From Gari tellinella (lineage: Eukaryota; Mollusca; Bivalvia; Cardiida; Psammobiidae), in contig OV277864.1 in assembly GCA_922989275.2 (NCBI GenBank), positions 21,587,550 to 21,651,549 on the forward strand: a stretch of DNA of 64,000 bases, given 5' to 3'. The number at the start of each line of letters is the position of its first letter. Positions within the stretch are counted from its first letter, which is position 1. The notes beneath the pieces are model-generated. The model worked only from the letters and a program-made list of their open reading frames with translations. It made no database searches and was not told the origin of the DNA. Position numbers and translations under genes: made by a program. This document shows positions 1-11,355 of the stretch, in pieces.

Positions 1-62
1 TTTAAAAAAAAACTCACACAAGGACACAAACATGAGCCGAAGCATGGCTGATGCAGTGGTGA

Positions 63-264
63 TTAACCCAAGTAAACCCATAGCCTGTTTTTATTTTTGA
101 AAACAGGTTACCACTTAACCCATAACCCCATAAATATGACTTTTTAGGCCTTTAATTTATTACTCCTCTGAAGAAAATAGTCACAAATTATACCTTAATA
201 AATATATACCAAAAGTAAAAAGTTTCTATATTCTAGCATAAAATATGTAAGCTTAAAGCAGGCT
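63..264. mobile_element. Family A MITE pieces
   Basis: A left end (63-114) followed by a reverse partial copy from the TTAA at 115, ending at AAAGCAGGCTG. Truncated. Confidence 0.5.
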
Positions 265-657
265 GTATTAATTGATTGCATTGACTCCGTCTTCTATTGA
301 TCCCAAAACAATTTCAAACTCAGATGGTTCTTCTTTTGAATATTCTATCTCATTTAGATTCTCTTCAATGAAATTTCAATGGCCCCTCCATTATAGTGTC
401 TCTATTTTTTGAGGAACTTTCGTTGTTGTGGATTTTCTTCACGGCACCAATTTGAAAAACTTTTGTATTTGTTATAATTATGTACAACAACGATAAGTCC
501 AGGTGCAACCATTTACTTTGCATAACTGAAGATATCATAAAGCAACAACAACCAGTGATGTCGCATCATTGTGATGCTCAAGCAGTTTGCAGTAGCCCCA
601 ATAATGACGTTGACGTCTATAAGTATGTTTGTGAAATATTTCCTAATATGGTTTGTA

Positions 658-731
658 GCTTATAAAGCAGACTGAAAGAAAAGCAGAATGCTCCTAAAGG
701 AGCATTATGCTTTAATTTCAACCTTCTTTAA
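658..731. repeat. Hairpin core of family A/H type
   Basis: Arms AAGCAGAATGCTCCT / AGGAGCATTATGCTTT; outer MITE ends not visible. Confidence 0.5.
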
Positions 732-768
732 CCAACCATCTGTTTACAATACTGAAAACAAGCTTAAT

Positions 769-961
769 CAGGGCCCCAGATAAAGGGAGTATTTCAAAAA
801 CTAAAATCTTTATTTCCCCATTAAACCCTATAGTGTCACTACTCATTAGAATCGTCTCGAAGAGACGATTCTAATGAGTAGTAACACCTTAGGATTTGAT
901 GCTAAAATAAGCTAGAAAAAGTTGGATTTGTGTTGCTTACTCCCTCTTATCTGGAGCCCTG
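769..961. mobile_element. Family D MITE (CAGGGCTCCAGATAA ends)
   Basis: Reference copy. CAGGG/CCCTG ends, central hairpin CATTAGAATCGTCTC / GAGACGATTCTAATG, TTAAT duplicated at 764-768 and 962-966. Confidence 0.75.
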
Positions 962-1028
962 TTAATTAATTGGACAATGGAATAAACTTGCATTGAGCAG
1001 TCGCAAGTCTTCTGCATTAATTATTGCA

Positions 1029-1257
1029 TTAACCCTTAGCCCGCCAAATAAATTGTTGTCTGCTATATTTCTCGTCTGCTTCAAGTTTCAAAGTGCTTCA
1101 AAGTTGCTCAAAATTGCTGAAAATGTTGTCCGAGTGTCAAACAGCTTGGATCCGGATGAGACGCCGAGTTATGAGACCCCGAGTTACTCGGCGTCTCATC
1201 CGGATCCAAGCTGTTTGCATATGGAGCTATAGTCATGAGTGGCAGGCTAAGGGTTAA
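1029..1257 (+). mobile_element. Family B MITE (TTAA, GAGACGCCGAG hairpin)
   Basis: TTAACCCTTAGCCCGCC to GGCTAAGGGTTAA. The core palindrome pairs AAACAGCTTGGATCCGGATG with CATCCGGATCCAAGCTGTTT. This copy has a short internal duplication of the loop (TTATGAGACCCCGAG). Confidence 0.75.
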
Positions 1258-1429
1258 CCCTTAAAGCAGGTTGAAAGTTACTTTCAGCCTGCTTTAAGCT
1301 ATTAACTGCTAGAATATAGAAAATAATTCGTATGATACATATTTATGACTGTATAAATTGGAACTATTTTCTTCAGTGAAGGAATAAACTGAATGCGTTA
1401 AAAGGCGCTTCTATGGGGGAAAGGGTTAA
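1254..1429 (+). mobile_element. Family A MITE sharing its TTAA with a family B copy
   Basis: Begins in the same TTAA (1254-1257) that ends 1029-1257. The left third and hairpin tip are deleted. Confidence 0.65.
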
Positions 1430-1523
1430 TTGACTTTACAAAATGTTGCATCTTGGTGGCCAAAACTACCCCTACAATACACAGGTCCCAATTTAATCAT
1501 TTGTTCAGGGAAAATATTGTCCC

Positions 1524-1782
1524 TTAACCCATTCCCCCACAAATACGCCTTTATACTCATTTAGTTTATTCCTTCACTGAAGAAAATAGTTCCAATTTAT
1601 ACTGTTACAAATAAAAATCATAAGAAATACTTTCTATATTCTAGCAGATAATATAGCTTAAAGCAGGCTGAAAGTAAAGCAGAATGCGCCTCAATGTGCA
1701 TTCTGCTTTTCTTTCAACCTGCTTTAAGTGGTCACATATATCTTTCAAAACTAGAAACTGGCTATCATGGGTAATGGGTTAA
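1524..1782 (-). mobile_element. Family A MITE
   Basis: TTAACCCATTCCCCCACAAA to GGTAATGGGTTAA, with hairpin AAAGTAAAGCAGAATGCGCC / TGCATTCTGCTTTTCTTTC. Confidence 0.72.
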
Positions 1783-2021
1783 AATCCATTTAGTCTGTAA
1801 TGTTATTTCTAGTTCAAATGTTTTTATGTTTTGACTGACAAACTATTCAAACCAATGCCTGGGACAGCTTTGATCCTGATTAGACACCGTATTAAATACA
1901 ATTTCTGATCCAGATTCAAACTGTTTGAAACGTCAACTTTTAGTAACTCATTCAACAGTCACAGTGTGGCAGCTATAATGGGTTGACTATGCTACATATC
2001 ACTGGCGACTGTGAAAATTAT

Positions 2022-2276
2022 TTAACCCTTTACCCAATAGCCTGTTTCTAGTTTTGAAGACAGGTGGCCACTTAAAGCAGGTTGAAAGTAAAGCAGAATG
2101 CGCCTTAAGGCGCATTCTGCTTTACTTTCAGCCTGCTTTAAGCTTCCACCTGCTAGGATATAGAAAATATTTCTTGTGGTAAATGTTCATGACGGTATAA
2201 ATTTGAACTATTTTTTTCTTCAGTGGAGGAATAAATTAAACACGCTAAAAGCCGCTTCTATCAGGTAAAGGGTTAA
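2022..2276 (+). mobile_element. Family A MITE (reference copy)
   Basis: Complete: TTAACCCTTTACCCAATAGC to GGTAAAGGGTTAA. A 70-bp near-perfect palindrome (AAAGCAGGTTGAAAGTAAAG...) sits at about 2073-2143. TTAA sites plus CCC/GGG ends suggest a piggyBac-type mobiliser. Confidence 0.75.
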
Positions 2277-2998
2277 GATGCCTGGTAACTAATAATTTAC
2301 TACTGTGACGTTTATGTGTGACATTTTAAAGTGTAGAATTATAGCTTTTGCTTTCCCTTCTGAGAAAATGCATTTGTGCTACATGTAATCAGTAATGTTT
2401 GTTGTACATTACACATTTGTATAGAGGGAGCTAACTGCCGTTTTCTTGTAACTGCTTGAAGCAAGAGTCATAAACGAACTGTCAGTGATGTTTTTCTCAT
2501 GAAATTTTGTTAGCAATAATGATGGAAAAGTAGTCAGAAACAAATAGCTAGCCTGCAATTTTGGAGAATCATTCTTTATCTGAGTTTGTTAACAATTGTT
2601 TGTTGAATAGGGTTATTTTCATATTACCTCCCTTTGCATTGAAAAAAAGAGTAATCTTTGAACTCACAAAACCTGAAAACCTATTATTGCAATTGATGTC
2701 TCTCAATTGGCTTTACTTTAAATTATTTACTGCTGTTTCATAATTGATATTGCTTATTTCCAGACCTACACAAAACAGGGAATATTGTCTATATGGGAAA
2801 TCTCATATCAAACAACCTGACCTGCCATGTTTTGAGGTGTCTGATTAGGATCTAAACTGTTTGTATTAACCATTTTACTAGTTAGCTAGGGGTATACCGT
2901 ATTATAAGGCAGTGAAGGGGGTTTTAAACTGTGTCACACTCCATTAGCCTTCATTTAAACTGTACTGCAACAATTGTTTTTACAATCCATTAGTCACC
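2277..2998. other. No gene or repeat recognised
   Basis: AT-rich; only short ORFs without coding character. Confidence 0.5.
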
Positions 2999-3260
2999 TT
3001 TTACCCATTACCCCACAGCCCATTTCTAGTTTTCAAGTTAGCTGTAAAAATTTACCACGTAAAGCAGGTTGAAAGGAAAGCAGAATGCGCCTTTAGGCGC
3101 ATTCTGCTTTACTTTCAGCCTGCTTTATGCTATCATCTGCTAGGGTATAGCAAATATTTCTTAAGATGTATGTTCCTGACTGTATAAGCTGAAACAATTT
3201 TCTTCAGTGGAGGAATTAATCAAAGGTGTAAAAAGGCATATTTATGGGATAATGGGTTAA
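2999..3260 (+). mobile_element. Family A MITE
   Basis: Intact hairpin; the left TTAA is mutated to TTTTA. Confidence 0.68.
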
Positions 3261-3771
3261 GAGGTTGTGATATTACAGGTGTTTACTTAACGTTAACCTT
3301 TACTGTGCAGGAAACGTATACACATACCCTGTATATATGTATACATCCATTGCCAAACAGGGTAGACCCTTATTGTGGGGCTACTTTAGTGTTTACAGTG
3401 CTGCTGCTGTTGGTTAAAAGTTTTTAAACTGTCTAGAAAACTTGCTCCTATAAAATTCAAAAATCAAATAGCGATATGTAAAGCTAGGGTAGTATAAACA
3501 TTATTTGTGTAGAGTGCTTCAGGAAACGGGGTCTATATACATAAAGGACGCTGTATGCATATATGGGTTACACGGATGATAGAAAACTGAGATAACAAAA
3601 CCAACAATGCCATACAAACAAAACACTGGGTTGGTCCCAGCTTAATAAGCTTAACCTAGATCTAGAACAAACAGTTGTAAAATATCAATTAACTAATGTA
3701 TATTAAATATGGGTGATTGCATAGTACAAGCATTTTCAGTTTTTCCTCTACTAAGCAGTCACCTAGCTGTC
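3261..3771. other. No gene recognised
   Basis: AT-rich sequence with no family match seen. Confidence 0.5.
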
Positions 3772-4023
3772 TTAACCCATTACCTCATAGCCTCATTCTA
3801 CTTTTAAAAATATGTGACAACTTAAAGCAGGTTGAAATTAAAGCAGAATGTGCCTTAAGGCACATTCTGCTTTACTTTCAACCTGCTTTAAGCTACCATC
3901 TTCTAGAAAATAGAAATTATTTCTTAATATATATATTCATAACTGTATAAATTAGAACTATTTTCTTCTGTGGAGAAATAAATTATAGGCGTAAAAAGGC
4001 GTATTTATTGGTTAATGGGTTAA
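3772..4023 (+). mobile_element. Family A MITE
   Basis: TTAACCCATTACCTCATAGC to GGTTAATGGGTTAA. Hairpin tip GTGCCTTAAGGCAC, both arms changed relative to GCGCC. Confidence 0.72.
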
Positions 4024-4467
4024 GGCTGATACTTAACCCTTCTTCCATTGTAAAACAGAGGCCGTATAACATTTTAATGATTGTACATACAGCAGTATCT
4101 ACAAAGAAATCTTCCAGCAAGCACTTTAGGTTGAGTTCATTGTGTACCATTGTGCCATATTTATGATAATTATGGGTTAATTCAACTAACAGCTTCAGTT
4201 GTTATTGTACATGTACCGTATTGCTGGATTAGCCCCCATGGGGCATTTTGTGGCATTATACCTTCCCATTCAGCTGTTAGTTGACTATTGCAGAACCTAA
4301 TAATAAATAGATATATACAAGGGTGACCTAAAGGTTGTCAGCTAACATTTCATATGACACACAGTTCTAAGCAAACAGTGCGGACAACGAGACGACATGT
4401 CATGCAGCGTCTCACTAGGGTCTACATTGTTGGCCAATGACCTCTTCAGTACACACTAGGCGTAAAA

Positions 4468-4503
4468 CACAGGTACTTGACACATACTTTATTATCTATT
4501 AAC

Positions 4504-4535
<32 letters not shown>

Positions 4536-5485
4536 TTAAAAAAAAAAAATATATATATTTTTTTTACTGTACTTCTATTATAGATACAAGGTAAACAGCG
4601 CAATTCGACACCTAGTCTTTACTATCCACTTAAACTGATGCTAAAATAGACTCGATCGCCGATATTCTCTTGTGGTATCCTCGGGAAAGGATTAATTTAT
4701 CAATATCTACTTTTTATTTCATCAAATTCCGTCAAATAACGCCACAGTACGTGAATTATAACGAAAATTTGCATCAAAAAGTTTTATGTCGTTCTCTTGG
4801 TACAGAATTTATTGCCCAAAATAAGGGGTAATCTAGTCGGTTTGCACATTTAACGGCCTTTACGGCTGGAACTTTCACCTAATTTCATTAGAGCAAACGC
4901 GTTTGTGTCGGAACATGACCCTCTTCACTATCAGCTATATGAAATATACATGTAATTTGGCATGAAATTGACAAGTGAAAGACTCATTTCATTGTGAATG
5001 CCATTTTGAATACCGGAATGAATTGAATGAACGGAGCGATCTCATTGGTCAAAATTAAACAGGAAAAGTTTCTTTTAATTTTGCATTCTATGTAAATTAT
5101 ATAAAACTGATAATATTTCATTTAAAGATGATTTATAATATTTGGTGAAAGTTCCAGTGGCATAGGCCGTTTATTGTGGACAAATAACAGATCACCCCTA
5201 CATGTACATTCGTTGCTATGTACCATGAAAACGACATAAAACTTTTTGAGCTTATTTTCGTTATAATTCACATACTGTGGCGTTATTTGACGGAATTTGA
5301 TGAAATAAAAAGTAGATATTGATAAATTAATCATTTCCCGAGGGTACCACAAGAGAATATCGGCGATGGAGTCTATTTTAGCATCAGCTTAAGTCGATAG
5401 TAAAGACTAGGTGTTGAATTGCGCTGTTTACCTTGTATCTATAATATAAGAATAGTAAAAAAAAAAATTTTTTTTTTTTTAAAAA

Positions 5486-5516
<31 letters not shown>

Positions 5517-5546
5517 AGATAATAAAGTATGTGTCAAGTACCTGTG
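4468..5546. mobile_element. 1.08 kb hAT-like element, 8-bp target duplication, long TIRs
   Basis: GCGTAAAA flanks it at 4460-4467 and 5547-5554. Inverted ends start CACAGGTACTTGACACATAC and run about 340 bp at high identity. They include a C-tract on the left and the matching G-tract on the right. The 8-bp duplication fits hAT or P-type elements. No transposase inside; non-autonomous. Confidence 0.72.
4501..4535. repeat. Poly-C tract
   Basis: About 31 consecutive C, mirrored by a G tract near 5487-5511 in the other TIR of the 8-bp-TSD element. Confidence 0.9.
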
Positions 5547-5563
5547 GCGTAAAAGGGTTACAT

Positions 5564-5756
5564 CAGGGCTACAGTTTAGAGGGAGTAAACTGAACAAATT
5601 TAACATTTTCTCGCTCATTTCAGTACCAAATCCTATGGTGTCACTACTCATTAGAATCGTCTCTTCGAGACGATTCTAATGAGAAGTGACACCATAGGAT
5701 TTAATGAAGAAATGAAGATTTTAGTTTGTGAAATACCCCTCTTATCTGGACCCCTG
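5564..5756. mobile_element. Family D MITE
   Basis: CAGGGCTACAG to CCCCTG with the same CGTCTCTTCGAGACG hairpin core. It lies just beyond the 8-bp-TSD element. Confidence 0.7.
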
Positions 5757-6151
5757 TTACTGTACATGTATAACCCATTTATGCCTGAATATTGCAATGA
5801 ACCCTCCCTGTGTAGAGATTTCGTTATAGATATACAAGGGTTATCTAAAGAAACTAGATCTACAGCAGAATATTTCATATGATATAGCAGACAGTGTACA
5901 CCCTGATGAGACGCCGAGTTACGTGGCGTTTTGTCATCGTCTACACTGTTTGCCAGTGTCCACTTTTGTAAACAAATTCAAATTAAACTAGGCTAAATTG
6001 GTTAAGAGCGACCATACATAAATCATAATAGTCAGCAGTGTAAATCGATATACGCCGTTGTATGTTTAACCGATTATTAACAGTCTTACAAGCCGCAGCA
6101 GATGACAATTTTACTACAACAGAATGACTTTTATGATAAGAAACAACTTAC

Positions 6152-6212
6152 TTGTGTGTGTTATGGCTAAAATGGCGAGGATCCCAAACAACGTACATGA
6201 AAACGGCTCCAT
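6152..6212 (-). CDS. Putative first coding exon (signal peptide) of a second gene, partial
   Basis: ATG at 6212-6210 in good context (AAACATGG) encodes MEPFSCTLFGILAILAITHT, a convincing signal peptide. It ends at a phase-1 donor A|GTAAGTT. Length (61 nt) and phase equal exon 1 of the basigin-like gene, so a tandem Ig-family relative continuing past the left edge is possible. No downstream exon was found in 1-6150. A GCATGCGC motif lies about 270 bp upstream. Product unknown. Confidence 0.45.
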
Positions 6213-6700
6213 GTTTATAGTTCCGGTATGAACGAAGAGCTTGCTATGCTTAAATTATGTACATAGGCTCTCTCAAGCCTGACCCTAGATTCTGCTCCGC
6301 GCGTTTTCACCGTATATGCATATGGCTTTGATCCAGTCGATGCCTATCTGAACTGCATGTCAAGAAATGAAACTGGTTGACGCTCGAATCAATATTTCTG
6401 CATTTCAAAAAAAAAGTGAAAACTAGAACTAGATTTTAAGAAATCACCAAATGAAATATTTGGAGCAGACGACATTTTCACACGCATGCGCTTCAGGGGT
6501 CTTGTTCAAATATGTCGTCTGCTGTTAAATCTATTAGAAATGAAACCATTAATTTTTGATTTTGTTCTAAAAGGTCGGCCTGAAATGTGATTGTCGGGGG
6601 TTTCCGTTGACATTTCTTGATTGTGATCTGGATACAAACAACAGGAAATGTTTATCGTAATATTTATCAACACTTCACCCCTGCCGGGAGAACTGTTTGC

Positions 6701-6833
6701 TTAACCTTTCCACCGCCACATGGGGCTGAAGTCAACTTTGCTTAGCGTAACGCGGCGTCTCATCAGGATCCAACCTGTTTTGACACTTTTAAGCAAATTT
6801 AAGCAGGCAATATAATGGCGGTGAAGGCGTTAA
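6701..6833. mobile_element. TTAA-flanked MITE with half cassette
   Basis: TTAACCTTTCCACCGCC to GGCGGTGAAGGCGTTAA; only the right half of a GGCGTCTCATCAGGATCC cassette remains. Confidence 0.55.
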
Positions 6834-6883
6834 CGCGACGATAAAATTTGGCAATGAATGTCTTCTGTCAAGTTTAGATTATG

Positions 6884-7193
6884 TACAGCGCTCCCTCTCT
6901 ACAACGACACCCAATGGGAGACAAAAAATGTGTTCGATGATCGGAAGGAGTCGTTATATGGGGGGAAATTGGCTACCATTTGCAAACAGCTTGAATCCAG
7001 CAAGATGTTTGTCACTCATCAATATGTTTTTTCTGTCAAAATGTCTATTATGTAACTTTAGAGAAAAAAAGCAGACGACAATTTAAGGTGAATTTTAAAG
7101 TAAGGCATACTTGTCCTGTTTATGGAACTGCGGCAAGCGTCGTTGTAAGAAGGGAGTCGTTGTTGGGAGGGCCGTTGTAGAGAGGGAACGCTA
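6884..7193. mobile_element. Family G MITE
   Basis: TACAGCGCTCCCTCTCTACA to AGAGAGGGAACGCTACA, internal TGTTGGGAGGG inverted motifs. Confidence 0.6.
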
Positions 7194-8459
7194 CATATGT
7201 AGTCATTTTGTGAATGTAAAAGTTCTTGGATCCTGGTCAAACGCCGAGTTCCTGTGCGTCTTATCTGGATCAAAACTGCAAACTGTTTGAAGATGCAAGT
7301 CTAATCACGTTTTGGCAGAGAAGGGGTTGTTTAGATGCGCTCATGTGCATTTATAAACAGTTTGAAGCGGTATCTGATAAACACCAGTACAGTGTAGCAT
7401 TAATTTAGCGACCACTCAAGCGATTACACGGGCTATTAAGACAAATTTTGATATTTATAAGGGAAATAGAATAAGAGTTGAGTTAGTTACATTTATATTT
7501 TATTAAGTTTTCGTGTGTCTTTTTACCCTGCAAAAAACAACACTTGGCTTTCCTGGAAGCTTCCGATGCTTCAACACCAAACTATCACCGACTATGATGA
7601 TTTGACTATACCAGCCTGGCATATTCAAGCTAGACTACACCTGCTAAGTAAACAGTTCTCTTCCAGATCAGCGTCTGATCAGGATCAAAACTGTTTGACA
7701 CTAATATCCTTCTTTTCCAGTTGAAACCGCTTAAGATATAAATTTGCCACAATAAAGCAGACAATTTATAAGCAGACCATATTTTTGGCAGTGAAGTGTG
7801 TTAACTAAATACATACAGATGTCACCTATCGTGAGCGTCTATCCTCCAGATACTGTAGATAAGCTTACCTCCCATCCTGTACTACTATAATGTCGTCTGC
7901 TTAACTCTTTCAACACTAAGTATCTTTGGTTGGTTATTATTATTATTTATTATTATTATTATACCCGATTTATATAGCGCTCTTTTCACACAGGAGTTGT
8001 GCGTTCAAAAGCGCTTCACATGAAATTATATAAATGTACCTACAAAGCGAGAAAGACAAATAACTACATTCACAATAAAAATGATACAATATTGAGATGC
8101 ATGGAAACATGGAATTTCTTCCAATATTATTACCAAGATTATAAAATTGTTATAGTAAGTTTGTAAGATCATTTTTAAAATGAGTCAAATAATTAAAAGA
8201 TCAATGGCATGATTAAAAACAGAGTGGTGTTTTGTTTGTTTGTTTGTTTGTTTCAGTGTAGAGCCGGAGAGTAGTTCACAAGTCGTAAAACGAATGTTTA
8301 AAACAATACTCTCCGTGTTGTTTGGTTGAATTTGTTAGGTGTCCTTATGGATCATTTTAGTTTCCAAAACATGAACCAGTCATTTAATAAATGGCCTTAA
8401 TTAATTTTGGTCTAACATAGCAAACAGTGTAGACCATGATCAGAACGCTCCTTAGTCCA
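7194..8459. other. Intergenic; hairpin remnants and microsatellites
   Basis: Decayed cassette at 7221-7289, half cassette at 7650-7710, GTTT microsatellite at 8230-8256. No coding exon seen. Confidence 0.45.
7933..8120. repeat. ATT microsatellite plus 'TTATATAGCGC' repeat
   Basis: TTATTATT run followed by ATTTATATAGCGCTC...AAAGCGCTTCACATG, a short dispersed repeat type common in invertebrate genomes. Confidence 0.45.
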
Positions 8460-8663
8460 TTAACCCATAGCCTGCCAGTCACGACTATAGCTCCATATGC
8501 AAACAGCTTGGATCCGGATGAGACGCCGAGTAACTCGGCGTCTCATTAGGATCCAAGCTGTTTGACACTCGGACAACATTTTCAGCAATTTTGAGCAACT
8601 TTGAAACTTGAAGCAGACGAGAAATATAGCAGACGACAATTTATTTGGCGGGCTAAGGGTTAA
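8460..8663 (-). mobile_element. Family B MITE, reverse, inside another hairpin
   Basis: Intact TTAA-bounded copy. Its flanks (CAAACAGTGTAGACC before, GGGTCTACACTGTTTG after) form the two arms of a different hairpin cassette, so it jumped into that cassette. Confidence 0.72.
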
Positions 8664-9057
8664 GAGCCCTCTGATCTGGGTCTACACTGTTTGTAATGCA
8701 GTTTATCCATTATATTTTAAAAGGTCCAGGGCGTCTGGAGAACTGTTTTATCCTAATTTTAGTGTGAGCTATTTTAAAGGTAACTTAAAACAAGCTTTCA
8801 TTAACTTTCACCCTGATCTGGATTCAAACTGTTGGCAAAATTCTCAGATAAAAATCCCTCTTAACCTTTATCATGCTCAATTGAAGTCTGCGAAAAAACT
8901 TAAAATACAGTTTGTATGTTTCTCAAACTCTCTTCAAACTAGAAACAGACTTTGGGTTAAAGGCTCTGAAAGTCAAGCAGCTCCATATTTCTAGTTTAGT
9001 TAGATATCAATAACTCAAACTGGCATAAACCAAACAAATCAAAATTCCACCATTTCA

Positions 9058-9602
9058 TTAAAGCGACTCGCAACCAGATGGTGCATTAAAAATAGTAATT
9101 TGTAAATATGTGTCAAACGCTTATATAAATGGTAAAGAATAAGTTTAGGATAAGAAATTCTGTTTAAAAAAAATGTATTTCAATAAAAAAAAATATTGGT
9201 CTCTGGTGGGATTCGAACTCGGGGCCCGGCATTGGCGGACAGAAGGCAAAATAGGGGAAACCGCTTAGACCAATGGACCACGGAACTATCCGGTTATCTC
9301 GGATCGATTTATCGTATTTCAATGTGTAGCGATCGAAAGTGCATACAACTTCGTAATTCGGCTTGTGTTTATGTCTGAGCCCGTGTAGAGAAGCAACAAC
9401 AACAACTATACCGTCTACTAGTCGGTATAGAAAAACGATGGAAAATATCTAAAAATCTAAGATTCGGTGACGATTCTTGAGACTTTTTTTGGACTGATCA
9501 TATTTTTTTAATGTCAGAAGCCAAATAATGCCACAAATTTGCTTTTATTTGAGAATTTTATTTTATTTTGACAAGTACACCATCCGGTTGCGAGTCCCTT
9601 TA
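9058..9602. mobile_element. TTAA-flanked TIR element carrying a tRNA-like SINE head
   Basis: Inverted ends contain GACTCGCAACC and CCATC/GATGG, bounded by TTAA at 9058-9061 and 9599-9602. Inside, 9290-9193 on the minus strand has a B-box-like GAGTTCGAATCCC and an A-box-like start. Its T-stem does not pair, so it is a SINE remnant and not a working tRNA. Confidence 0.5.
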
Positions 9603-9790
9603 AGGTATACATGTAGCTATGTTTTAACTTAAAAATAATATTAAGGGTATGTTTGACTTATAAAAGCTTAAGTCATCGAGGCTCAGACTGTTCATAGATA
9701 ATTCAAATTTGCGTTTGTTCGAAAAGTCCCATATTTAAAAGTTGGCCTATCCACGTTTTAACTTTGAAATATAAGTATGTTCCACTTAAA

Positions 9791-10083
9791 GACTTTTCCT
9801 CAGTCCATTGAGGGACCACCAGCATATTGTTCTGGAGGTGTCAATGTAACTGTAAAGCACGTGCAACACAATCTCAGTTTACCTGGCGAGGTCCAGATTA
9901 TACTCATGCTCTAGTGATTTTCAATGGCTATTTCTAACCAAACTATCAAATATAAAGGTCCGGTCTCACATGAGACGATTCAATGGTTCAATATGCACAA
10001 GACCCATGCTTTTTGCAAGGAAATTGACAGTAAATAATCTGGCAAGGCGTTATGATGAAAAGGTCGTCAGGAGATGTCTTTAA
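9791..10083 (+). repeat. Dispersed repeat (pair of 27459-27751)
   Basis: About 290 bp, roughly 80-85% alike by eye to the minus strand of 27459-27751; probably an internal part of a family F-type element. Confidence 0.6.
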
Positions 10084-10103
10084 GCGAGGTCGAGTTATAG
10101 AAA

Positions 10104-10352
10104 TTAACCCTTTACCTCATAGCCTGTTTCTAGTTTTGAAGACAGGTGGCCACTTTAAGCAGGTTGAAAGTAAAGCAGAATGTGCCTTAAGGCACATTCT
10201 GCTTTACTTTCAGCCTGCTTTAAGCTAAATCTGCTGGGCTATATAAAATGTGTAATGGTAATTGTTCATGAGGGTATAAACTGGAACTATTTTCTTCAGT
10301 GGAGGAATAAATTAAATACGCTAAAAGTCGCTTCTATGGGGGAAAGGGTTAA
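10104..10352 (+). mobile_element. Family A MITE inside an older dispersed element
   Basis: Complete TTAA-bounded copy; the split host sequence (TTATAGAAA before, GACTTGTGAAA after) belongs to the repeat ending TTTCGACTGTA near 10403. Confidence 0.7.
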
Positions 10353-10670
10353 GACTTGTGAAAAATTGTTAAGGTCGACTTAAGCGAGTTCCAAGTATCT
10401 TGTTTCGACTGTAGCTGGAAAATCAACAAAAGAAAACAACAAACACAGGTTAATGATTTATTAAAAGTTTTGCTGACTCTATGTACACCAAAATACAGAG
10501 TGGATCATTAAAAAGCTCTAAATAATAATAATAATAATAAAAACAACAAACATTCCTGCATCAAACCGTATCAAGTCAAGCAGTCCACTGCCTCCCATTC
10601 CACATTTTTCTTTCCAATTTAAACCTTTAAAATCACCTTGCCACAAGTCCATTCAAAACATTTTAAAAAC

Positions 10671-10917
10671 TTAACCATTTCCTCCATAGTCCATAGCCAA
10701 GTGTGAAACACCTACGTCCTATTTTAGGCAAGTGAATGCTTAAAGCAAGATGAAAGTAAAGCAGAAGGCTCCTTCAGGAGCTTTCTGCTTTACTTTCATC
10801 CTGCTTTAAGCTGCTATTTCAATTAATTACCATCAAATAATTTTTTATTGCACGTATTCGGAGAAGCAGGTTCTGGCATCTTAAGGCACTCCTATGGACT
10901 ATGGAGTAAATGGTTAA
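10671..10917. mobile_element. Family A-like MITE
   Basis: TTAACCATTTCCTCCATAG to CTATGGAGTAAATGGTTAA, long TIRs; hairpin core tip GGCTCCTTCAGGAGC. Confidence 0.7.
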
Positions 10918-11355
10918 TACAGTAAAAACTCTCTATTACGACCATTAACCCTTTCCCTTATAGAAGCAACTTTTAGCACATTAATTTTATTCATCCGCCA
11001 AAGAAAATAGTTCCATTTTATACTGTCATGAATATGTACTATAAGAAATAGTTTCTATATATTAGCAGATAGTAACTTAAAGTAAAGCAGAATGTGCCCT
11101 AGGGCACATTCTGCTTTACTTTCAGCCTGCTTTAAAAGGTCACATATCTTAAATACTAGAAACAGGCTATGGGTTAAAGCGAAGATCAATTGATTGTATA
11201 AAATACAGGTGACAGCTTAAAGCAAGGTGACAGTAAAATAGAAAGCTCCTAAAGGAGCTTTCTGTTTTACTGTCACCATGCTTTAAGCAGTCACCTGTCT
11301 TCAACAACTAAAAATTATAACAATTTAGTGGTTGTAAAAGAGAGATTTCACTGTA
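10918..11355. mobile_element. Family H MITE (TA site) split by family A
   Basis: TACAGTAAAAACTCTCTATT to GAGAGATTTCACTGTA. A complete family A copy sits at TTAA 10945-11177. Hairpin AGAAAGCTCCTAAAGGAGC lies in the second half. Confidence 0.7.
10945..11177 (-). mobile_element. Family A MITE nested in family H
   Basis: TTAACCCTTTCCCTTATAG to CTATGGGTTAA with TTAA duplication inside the interrupted element. Confidence 0.7.

Noticed and set aside
1029..1257. CRISPR-like or rho-independent-terminator-like hairpins
   Set aside because: The hairpins are dispersed transposon cores in a eukaryotic genome, with no spacers or operons.
5439..5679. Poly-Pro/poly-Gly ORFs
   Set aside because: Translations of the G/C homopolymer tract in a transposon arm.
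8608..8994. 128-codon plus-strand ORF
   Set aside because: Begins inside a family B MITE and runs through low-complexity AT-rich sequence; no motif.
9193..9290. Possible tRNA gene on the minus strand
   Set aside because: Has A/B-box-like motifs, but the T-stem and acceptor stem do not pair; treated as a SINE head.
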